From CAYQPF01 sp964419225 (GTDB lineage: Bacteria; Cloacimonadota; Cloacimonadia; Cloacimonadales; CAYQPF01), in NCBI GenBank assembly GCA_964419225.1, contig CAYQPF010000208.1:1-6961 (forward strand): 6,961 bases of DNA. Reading direction: 5' to 3'. The translations under genes and the position numbers were made by a program. The stretch's first letter is position 1; the number at the start of each line of letters is the position of its first letter. Below the pieces are notes generated by a model. That model made no database searches. It was not told the DNA's origin and saw nothing but the letters and a program-made list of their open reading frames with translations. This document shows positions 1 to 4,705 of the stretch, piece after piece.

Positions 1-23
1 AGCCTGATATCTATTCAACGTTT

Positions 24-60
24 GTGTAAGTCAGTGTCTGTCTGTTTCCCCGTCCGTGTA
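24..60 (-). repeat. Degenerate ~10-bp ACWGAC-type repeat array downstream of the SUMF1-like gene
   Basis: Read on the minus strand, which is the strand of the neighbouring gene, this stretch contains ACTGACTTAC (26-35) and ACAGACAGAC (36-45), then more diverged material rich in ACGGAC. The first unit fits the consensus ACWGACTWWC of the cleaner array at 6691-6730. It starts about 60 bases beyond the stop of the SUMF1-like gene. No reading frame or stable hairpin explains it. It looks like a short-period intergenic repeat family; its function is unknown. Confidence 0.55.
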
Positions 61-76
61 AAGGTTCTGAAAAGTA

Positions 77-96
77 TCTCTTTCTCCCTTCTCCTC
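77..96 (-). other. 20-base polypurine tract (gene strand)
   Basis: The plus strand is a pure pyrimidine run of 20 bases (T77 to C96), so the gene strand downstream of the SUMF1-like stop is all purine (GAGGAGAAGGGAGAAAGAGA). It resembles a string of ribosome binding sites, but no start codon with an open frame follows it on the minus strand. It sits between the heptamer repeat and the ACWGAC-type repeat. Confidence 0.5.
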
Positions 97-99
97 ACT

Positions 100-120
100 A
101 ACAATTAACAATTAACAACT
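100..120 (-). repeat. Heptamer tandem repeat (AACAATT x3) overlapping a stop codon
   Basis: There are three consecutive 7-bp units on the plus strand: AACAATT (100-106), AACAATT (107-113) and AACAACT (114-120). On the gene strand the array starts inside the TAG stop codon of the SUMF1-like gene (119-121). The position matches the GGTGYCA heptamers that follow the stop at 6655-6657, although the unit sequences differ. Confidence 0.75.
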
Positions 121-913
121 ACTTTAACGTCCTGCAGAGACGCAAACCTATGATGTAACTGCTGACTTCCGGTACATAGTTGAAGCGATCTGCAACCCGG
201 CAATTCGTATCATAATGGCTCCAACTGCCTCCGCGAATTACATGGTAGGAACCACTTTCCGCTCCATAAGGATCAGTTTGTGCACTGTCGGAGTAGCTGC
301 TGAAGTTGTCCCAGCACCATTCCCAAACATTCCCGCTCATGTCATACAGTCCTAATTCATTTGCAGCTTTAGACCCAACGGTATGCGTCGTACTTCCGGA
401 ATTACCGTTATACCAGGCAACCTGATCAAGAGTATTGCTTCCACTGTAGAGATAGCCCTTACTCTTTTCCCCGCCCAGTGCAGCATATTCCCATTCAGCT
501 TCTGTTGGCAGCCTGTATCCATTCGCACTCCAGTCACAAGTCACCCCGTCACCTTTGTTACTTATATTACTATAACAAGGTGTCAGGCCATCTTTCAGAC
601 TCTTCTTATTGCAGAATTCTATCACTTCATACCAGGTAACAGACTCCACCGGTAAATCACTGCCCCGAAAATGCGAGGGATTGTTGCCCATGACTTCCTG
701 CCATTCCTTCTGGGTGACCTCATATTTACTGATATAGAAAGAGGAAACTGTAACTTTGTGAATGGGTTTTTCGTCAGTTTCGCTATTTGAACCAATTTGA
801 AAAGAACCGCCCTCAACAAATCTGTAATTATGAGAAACATCTGTTATTACTTCCAGAGACATTAAAACAGAAACAAGCATTAAGAAACAATTGAATAAAA
901 AACCTTTTTTCAT
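119..913 (-). CDS. Secreted SUMF1/FGE-sulfatase-fold protein, probably not a catalytic formylglycine enzyme
   Basis: The 264-residue protein starts with a signal peptide (MKKGF then a hydrophobic stretch to about residue 22). The rest is a single SUMF1 (formylglycine-generating-enzyme-like) domain. Family hallmarks in order are VEGGSFQIGS (33-42), KYEVTQKEW (63-71), NGYRLPTEAEWEYAA (131-145), GLYDMSGNVWEWCWD (188-202), VIRGGSW (225-231), CRVADR (238-243) and GLRLCR (256-261). True FGEs bind copper through two cysteines in a GGSYxCxxxxC stretch. Here the sequence after GGSW is SHYDTNC, so at most one of the pair (C238) remains, and sulfatase activation is unlikely. Many bacterial homologues of this kind have no known substrate. 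The start at 913 is supported by GGAGA (920-924) six bases upstream. No sulfatase gene is in the window. The domain call is firm; the role is unknown. Confidence 0.9.
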   Translation of the reverse strand: MKKGFLFNCFLMLVSVLMSLEVITDVSHNYRFVEGGSFQIGSNSETDEKPIHKVTVSSFYISKYEVTQKEWQEVMGNNPSHFRGSDLPVESVTWYEVIEFCNKKSLKDGLTPCYSNISNKGDGVTCDWSANGYRLPTEAEWEYAALGGEKSKGYLYSGSNTLDQVAWYNGNSGSTTHTVGSKAANELGLYDMSGNVWEWCWDNFSSYSDSAQTDPYGAESGSYHVIRGGSWSHYDTNCRVADRFNYVPEVSSYIIGLRLCRTLK

Positions 914-941
914 ATCTTTTCTCCAAAGAGAATTTATAAGT

Positions 942-971
942 AATTTAGTCAGACAGGAAATTAAAAGTCAA
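942..971 (-). promoter_or_regulatory. Candidate sigma70-type promoter of the SUMF1-like gene
   Basis: On the minus strand, TTGACT (966-971) and TAAATT (942-947) are separated by 18 bases. This is five of six matches to the -35 consensus and four of six to the -10. Transcription would begin near 935, giving a leader of about 20 bases that includes the GGAGA ribosome site. TATAAA at 933-938 is a competing -10 but lacks a good -35. The call rests on sequence match only. Confidence 0.35.
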
Positions 972-1007
972 AGAAAATGATGGGATAGGCTTTTCGGAAG
1001 TTTAACC

Positions 1008-1035
1008 GCTAATTATGCGAATTAAGCAAATCTAA
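1008..1035. repeat. Short ~9-bp periodic array (GCNAATTAN)
   Basis: There are three degenerate units on the plus strand: GCTAATTAT (1008-1016), GCGAATTAA (1017-1025) and GCAAATCTAA (1026-1035). It is a third short-period intergenic array in the window, different in sequence from those at 24-60, 100-120 and 6661-6730. With only three diverged units, chance is a real alternative. Confidence 0.4.
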
Positions 1036-1094
1036 GAAGATAGTCTTGAAGAGTGAATTGTAAAAGTTGGAGAAGATTAAATTTTGTGAGAAAA

Positions 1095-1139
1095 AATATC
1101 AAACTTGAAGTCGCATTTTGCGACATCAAGATTGATATT
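1095..1139. repeat. 45-base imperfect palindrome, copy 1 of a two-copy family
   Basis: The arms pair around T1117. The outer eight pairs are AATATCAA (1095-1102) with TTGATATT (1132-1139). Then come an A-A mismatch, five pairs CTTGA/TCAAG, a second A-A mismatch, five pairs GTCGC/GCGAC, and a loop ATTTT whose end bases can also pair. The inner 27 bases (1104-1130) match 3492-3518 in layout, including the position of both A-A mismatches, while the two differing stem pairs change together (G-C against A-T). It could be an RNA hairpin, an operator or a small mobile palindromic element. Confidence 0.7.
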
Positions 1140-1208
1140 CAAGAATATCGTTAGATTGAAAGCTAATCATTACCTAAGTTCGTATGATATGACTACAAGA
1201 ATGATAGT

Positions 1209-1245
1209 TATCAATTCATACATTGATACCAGCAAAATATGCTGG
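1209..1245 (-). terminator. Two abutting hairpins downstream of the propeller gene, possible transcript end
   Basis: CCAGCA/TGCTGG (1229-1234 and 1240-1245) is a six-pair stem with a five-base loop that begins 11 bases past the TAG stop on the minus strand. Directly next to it, TATCAAT/ATTGATA (1209-1215 and 1222-1228) is a seven-pair stem with a six-base loop. Neither is followed by a T-run on the minus strand, so this is not a textbook intrinsic terminator. It could protect the 3' end of the mRNA or act with Rho. Confidence 0.3.
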
Positions 1246-1255
1246 ACGCTAGTCC

Positions 1256-3400
1256 CTATTTGAGTAACAGGATTTTTTGGGTTTCCTGCTTTCCGGCAAC
1301 AGTTATTCTGCAAAAATAAATCCCTGAGACCACGCCATATCCGTCATTATTTTTACCTTGCCATATAATAGTTTGGGTTCCCTTATTTTGATGTGCATCA
1401 ACGAGAGTTTTGATCAATTGTCCTTTGACATTGTAGATTTTCAGTTCTACTTTTGCCTGACTGGGAACATTATAAACGATTTTTGTTTGTGGGTTAAAGG
1501 GATTGGGATAGATACTTTGGATTAAAAAAGTATTTGGCTTCTGATATTCATTATGATTCGAAACAGCATCATACGGCAGAAAAGTGAATCCTGTATAATA
1601 TCCGATGTATTTATTGTCCTGTTGATCTATAATAAAGCACATAGGAAAATTTTCCATCGTTATTGAATTATATTTATTGAAACAAGTCCATGTTATTCCA
1701 TCATATTTAACTAGGCCTTTACCTCCAATACTGAGCCATAAATTATTCTGAGAGTCAGAAGCAATATAAACAACATTATTGCCAGGAATGTCTGAATTGT
1801 TAATATTATAGAAATGCCAGTTTTGATCATCAAAACATGCCAACCCTTCATCAGTGCCAATCCATTTATTATTGAAAGAATCAGAATAAATGCAATTAAC
1901 ATTATGATTAGGAAGATTTTCATAAGTCGTCCAATTTCCATTATTTAGCACTGAAATACCTCGCCAGGTTCCTATCCATATTTTTCCTAAATGATCCTCT
2001 GAGATACAATAAATATTATTATCCGGTAAATCAGAATTGGAAAAAGTATAAACAGACCAAGAGTTGCCATTAATTCTTAAAAGTCCATTGTTTGTGCCAA
2101 CCCAGACAATGTCATTCGAATCTACAAATATGCATTTAATACTACCTGGAAGAATTGAATTTTGAGGGTTAAAAACTGTACAGGAGTTTTCTGAATAACA
2201 ATAGAGTGTATATCCGCTTCCAAACCACTTCCTATTTTGAGAATCAATACATAAATTTTCAATATAATTTGTTGGTAGACAAGAGTTTTCGTCGTTATAT
2301 GTCATAAAATTTTCACCATCAAATTTTGTGAGTCCCCCCCCCCATGTGTCGAACCAAATATTGTTTTGAGAATCAAATTTAATGGCATTAATTTCGAAAT
2401 CAGGAACCCCTGAGTTGCATGTATTGTAATGATTCCAATTTGTACTGTCGAATTGATCAAGTCCATAACGATATGTACCAATCCAAATCTTATCATTAGA
2501 ATCAATAAATAAAGAATAGATTAAATTGTCTGAAAGATTAGAATTACTTGTATTGTACAAACTCCATTGATTATTATTACTAAACTGAAGGAGTCCATCA
2601 AAACAAAAAAGCCATTTATTATTTTGAGAGTCTATAACTAATTCTTTAAAATACTCATTTGATACTCCAGGTAAAGGACAAGAAAAAAATAACCAGTTTG
2701 TTCCATCAAAACTAGCGAGTCTGGTTATTATTTCAACTCCACCTTCAGGATTCCAATATTCAGATGAATTTATTACCCAAAGTAAACCTTCTGAATCAAT
2801 AGCAAAATATTCTGCTGTAGTATTTATAACAACCCAGGATACATCATCATACTTTGTTAATCCTGTGGGGTATGTACTAATCCATTTGTTATTTTGGGTA
2901 TCAATATAAATATTAGTAACAGTATTTTCAGGAATGCCTGAATTCTCTGTATTAAAGTGGGACCACGTCACCCCATCAAAAGAAGAAAGTCCATTTTCAG
3001 ATGCAACCCAAAGTACGTCCTGCTGATCAATAGTTATCTCATAAATAGTTTTATTCAATAAGCCTGATTCCTGAGTATTATAGGAAATTAAATCTGTACC
3101 TTCTAATTTAGCAAGACCATCGTAATGAGAAACGAGCCATTTATTTCCTTGAGAATCAACAGCTATATGGGTAAGCCAGGAACTCAGATATCCGGGTACC
3201 ACATCATTATAGAATTGCTTTTCGCCACTAATTGAATTGAGTTTAACCAAGCCACCACTCGTTGCTAACCAAATGAGATCACCTTCTTGAGCAATATCGC
3301 AAACTCTACCCCCATAAGTATAATTATGGCCCACATTTGTTTGACAAAACAGGGAAGTGACAATTACCATCAGTAAGACAAAACCAAATCTTTTTTCCAT
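1256..3400 (-). CDS. Secreted double beta-propeller (Reg_prop type) protein with type IX-like sorting tail
   Basis: The 714-residue protein has a signal peptide (MEKRF and a hydrophobic core to about residue 19). About 14 repeats of roughly 42 residues follow (30-610), each with a pattern like xIxxDSQNNKWIGTxxGLxxFDGxxWxxYNTxNS. This is the two-component-regulator-propeller (Reg_prop) blade, and 14 blades fit two seven-bladed propellers, as in periplasmic sensors of hybrid two-component systems. There is no transmembrane, kinase or DNA-binding region. Instead residues 625-714 form a C-terminal sorting or FlgD-Ig-like domain with YPNPFNPQT (631-639), NVKGQLIKTL and GIYFCRI, ending KILLLK. It is therefore probably exported and attached to the cell surface or released, where it may bind glycans or other ligands; the ligand is not evident. 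AGGAG (3407-3411) six bases upstream supports the start. The gene looks more AT-rich and asparagine-rich than its neighbours. A G10 run lies within codons 353-356. Confidence 0.88.
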   Translation of the reverse strand: MEKRFGFVLLMVIVTSLFCQTNVGHNYTYGGRVCDIAQEGDLIWLATSGGLVKLNSISGEKQFYNDVVPGYLSSWLTHIAVDSQGNKWLVSHYDGLAKLEGTDLISYNTQESGLLNKTIYEITIDQQDVLWVASENGLSSFDGVTWSHFNTENSGIPENTVTNIYIDTQNNKWISTYPTGLTKYDDVSWVVINTTAEYFAIDSEGLLWVINSSEYWNPEGGVEIITRLASFDGTNWLFFSCPLPGVSNEYFKELVIDSQNNKWLFCFDGLLQFSNNNQWSLYNTSNSNLSDNLIYSLFIDSNDKIWIGTYRYGLDQFDSTNWNHYNTCNSGVPDFEINAIKFDSQNNIWFDTWGGGLTKFDGENFMTYNDENSCLPTNYIENLCIDSQNRKWFGSGYTLYCYSENSCTVFNPQNSILPGSIKCIFVDSNDIVWVGTNNGLLRINGNSWSVYTFSNSDLPDNNIYCISEDHLGKIWIGTWRGISVLNNGNWTTYENLPNHNVNCIYSDSFNNKWIGTDEGLACFDDQNWHFYNINNSDIPGNNVVYIASDSQNNLWLSIGGKGLVKYDGITWTCFNKYNSITMENFPMCFIIDQQDNKYIGYYTGFTFLPYDAVSNHNEYQKPNTFLIQSIYPNPFNPQTKIVYNVPSQAKVELKIYNVKGQLIKTLVDAHQNKGTQTIIWQGKNNDGYGVVSGIYFCRITVAGKQETQKILLLK
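2334..2343 (-). repeat. G10 homopolymer tract inside the propeller gene
   Basis: There are ten consecutive C on the plus strand, that is ten G in the coding strand. They are read as TGG GGG GGG GGA, encoding W353-G-G-G356 at the start of blade 8. With one G lost, the frame stops at TGA (2302-2304) after 365 residues. With one G gained, it stops after 360 residues. Tracts of this length are known slippage sites in phase-variable surface genes of other bacteria; phase variation here is inferred. Confidence 0.85.
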
Positions 3401-3424
3401 ACATAACTCCTAATTCAGTTAAGC

Positions 3425-3440
3425 TTAGTTAATAAACTAA
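3425..3440. promoter_or_regulatory. Palindrome over the -10 of the propeller-gene promoter (operator candidate)
   Basis: TTAGTT (3425-3430) and AACTAA (3435-3440) form a perfect six-base inverted repeat with an AATA centre. It overlaps the predicted -10 hexamer at 3429-3434, so a bound protein would block the promoter. The arms are AT-rich, so chance cannot be excluded. Confidence 0.3.
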
Positions 3441-3456
3441 TGTAAGTATTTGTCAA
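3429..3456 (-). promoter_or_regulatory. Sigma70-type promoter of the propeller gene
   Basis: On the minus strand a perfect -35 TTGACA (3451-3456) and a -10 TATTAA (3429-3434, four of six matches) are separated by 16 bases. The predicted start near 3421 leaves a leader of about 20 bases containing AGGAG. The position just upstream of a well-supported start codon makes this the best promoter candidate in the window. Confidence 0.5.
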
Positions 3457-3491
3457 CTTATTTATTTAAGACATTTATAAAATTGTCTAAA

Positions 3492-3518
3492 CTTGAAATC
3501 ACAAACTGTGATATCAAG
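3492..3518. repeat. 27-base palindrome, copy 2 of the two-copy family
   Basis: CTTGA/TCAAG, an A-A mismatch, ATCAC/GTGAT, and a further A-T pair around centre A3505. Layout and length equal 1104-1130, and the flanks are alike (AAA before, AT then GAT after). Two stem pairs differ from copy 1 and both remain paired. It lies between the divergent propeller gene and tRNA-Pro, about 35 bases upstream of the propeller promoter's -35. The outer eight-pair extension of copy 1 is not kept here. Confidence 0.7.
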
Positions 3519-3547
3519 ATGATTTTATCAGCCTTTCAACTTTTCTC

Positions 3548-3575
3548 TTGTCAAAAAATTACAAGAAAGTAATTT
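3548..3575 (+). promoter_or_regulatory. Possible promoter of tRNA-Pro
   Basis: TTGTCA (3548-3553), five of six matches to the -35, is followed after 16 bases by TAATTT (3570-3575), a weak -10 with three of six. Transcription would start only a few bases before the mature 5' end at 3584. The call is weak. Confidence 0.25.
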
Positions 3576-3583
3576 GGCATAGT

Positions 3584-3661
3584 CGGGATGTAGAGCAGTC
3601 CGGCTAGCTTACTTGAATGGGGTTCAAGCGGTCGCAGGTTCAAATCCTGTCATCCCGACCA
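3584..3661 (+). tRNA. tRNA-Pro (anticodon GGG)
   Basis: A complete 78-base cloverleaf with encoded CCA. The acceptor stem CGGGATG/CATCCCG has seven pairs. The D arm is GAGC/GCTT with a ten-base loop. The anticodon stem is CTTGA/TCAAG with loop ATGGGGT, which places GGG at 3619-3621. The variable loop has five bases, and the T arm GCAGG/CCTGT has loop TTCAAAT. Discriminator A3658 is followed by CCA (3659-3661). C1-G72 with A73, and G next to the anticodon on its 3' side, are typical of bacterial tRNA-Pro. It reads CCC and CCU codons. A run of six T (3663-3668) follows, and the next gene starts 36 bases downstream, so that gene either shares the transcript or has a promoter inside the tRNA. Confidence 0.95.
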
Positions 3662-3697
3662 CTTTTTTATTAAAACCCATTCCTTTTAGGATAGGCC

Positions 3698-4705
3698 ATG
3701 AAAAAGAACACTCTCATAATTATCAGTCTGTTATTCACTTATATAAATCTGTGCAGTTTTCCTATCAGGAATTTTGACTATCATCTGCCCTTGAATCACC
3801 CGAGTCCGGTTGTCTCTGCTATGGGCGGAATGAATTTCACCAGCACAGATGACTATTTTCTGGGTTATGATAATCCGGCACTTCTCCCCTACAACGAACA
3901 AGCTAAAATATCCTCATCTTTCCTGATCGCGTCCAAAAGTAATGAAACAGTAAATTTGTTTAATCCGGGGAATCTGATCAAAAAGAACACTCTTAAATCT
4001 CTGGCCTACAGCGGAGATAAAGGCGGAGTATATTTCTTTTCCCTCGTTGATGATAATACAGATACCATTGATTCTACCGGGACAAACTCCCTTTACCGAA
4101 GATACGAACTAAACGCTTTCCAGATCTCGGCCGGTGATAAGAAAGAATCCTATTCCTATGGCTTCTCTATCAAATACCTGAATGGAAGGCTCATCTATCT
4201 CGAGAGTTCACTTAGTGATACTCTGATCACAAAACAGGATTTCATTGATGCCAAAGTAAACGGTTTTTCCACCGATCTGGCTTTCTTTTTCAACAAGAAA
4301 TTCATCAAATGCGGAGTAACTTTCTATGATCTCTATTCCAAAATGTATTGGGAACATAATAAGAATGTAAGCCTGCAACCACGCATCGGAATAGGCTTTG
4401 AGAATGGTTCAGAAAACCTGAAGATCACCTATGGTGCTCTGGGTAAATTAAAATGGCATACAGATCCGATCTATCAGGCAGGTTTAGCTCAGATCTTCAG
4501 TCTGGGTGGTACACCCGACCAGCCTTCAACACTGCCGATTCGCCTCGGAGTCATGGGTAAGAAATTCCAGAAGAGTGACGAAATCTTCTTTTCCTTTGGT
4601 TCAGGCTATTATATTAAGACTTTCAAAGTTGATTTCAGTATAGTTAATCATGGCTGGAAAAGCAAAAACAGTCAGTACTTATTTAGTGTCACAATGGGTG
4701 TTTGA
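3698..4705 (+). CDS. Predicted outer-membrane beta-barrel of PorV/PorQ-like type
   Basis: The 335-residue protein has a clear signal peptide (MKKNTLIIISLLFTYINLCS), then a mature part of alternating hydrophobic/polar strands rich in aromatic residues and glycine, as in outer-membrane barrels. Near the mature N-terminus, residues 40-63 (SAMGGMNFTSTDD, then GYDNPALL) resemble the GG...D...NPA block common in PorV/PorQ and FadL-like proteins of the FCB group. PorV shuttles type IX secretion cargo and PorQ is a related component, which would fit the sorting tail of the nearby propeller protein; the link is inferred, and this could be an unrelated barrel. The start ATG has AGG (3688-3690) seven bases upstream. 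The stop TGA shares its A with the next start codon, so the two genes are probably translated in a coupled way. Confidence 0.6.
   Translation: MKKNTLIIISLLFTYINLCSFPIRNFDYHLPLNHPSPVVSAMGGMNFTSTDDYFLGYDNPALLPYNEQAKISSSFLIASKSNETVNLFNPGNLIKKNTLKSLAYSGDKGGVYFFSLVDDNTDTIDSTGTNSLYRRYELNAFQISAGDKKESYSYGFSIKYLNGRLIYLESSLSDTLITKQDFIDAKVNGFSTDLAFFFNKKFIKCGVTFYDLYSKMYWEHNKNVSLQPRIGIGFENGSENLKITYGALGKLKWHTDPIYQAGLAQIFSLGGTPDQPSTLPIRLGVMGKKFQKSDEIFFSFGSGYYIKTFKVDFSIVNHGWKSKNSQYLFSVTMGV

Larger units (their letters stand above)
914..1255. other. 342-base gene-free region between two minus-strand genes
   Basis: No convincing coding frame is present. From the SUMF1-like gene outward it holds that gene's Shine-Dalgarno and a candidate promoter (942-971), an A-rich stretch, a ~9-bp periodic array (1008-1035), a 45-base imperfect palindrome (1095-1139) and two abutting hairpins (1209-1245) just downstream of the propeller gene. 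The size of the gap and the promoter candidate suggest that the two flanking genes are transcribed separately. Confidence 0.6.

Noticed and set aside
383..655. Plus-strand open frame of 90 codons inside the SUMF1-like gene.
   Set aside because: It is antisense to a gene with clear domain motifs throughout, so it is a shadow frame.
119..913. Annotation as an active formylglycine-generating enzyme.
   Set aside because: The paired active-site cysteines are not both present, so only the SUMF1 fold is claimed.
2302..2505. Second minus-strand frame across the G10 tract (67 codons).
   Set aside because: It is not a gene; it only shows where the reading frame would end after loss of one G.
3341..3400. 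Lipoprotein signal in the propeller protein (SLFC at residues 16-19).
   Set aside because: The residues before the cysteine do not fit a good lipobox (F at -1 is unfavourable), so an ordinary signal peptide is more likely.
3662..3671. Intrinsic terminator after tRNA-Pro.
   Set aside because: There is a T6 run but no separate hairpin before it other than the tRNA itself, and the next gene begins 36 bases after the tRNA.
4702..4704. TTG as the start of the VWA gene.
   Set aside because: The adjacent ATG at 4705 gives the usual BatA-like start MFGLSFLN and the common one-base stop/start overlap.
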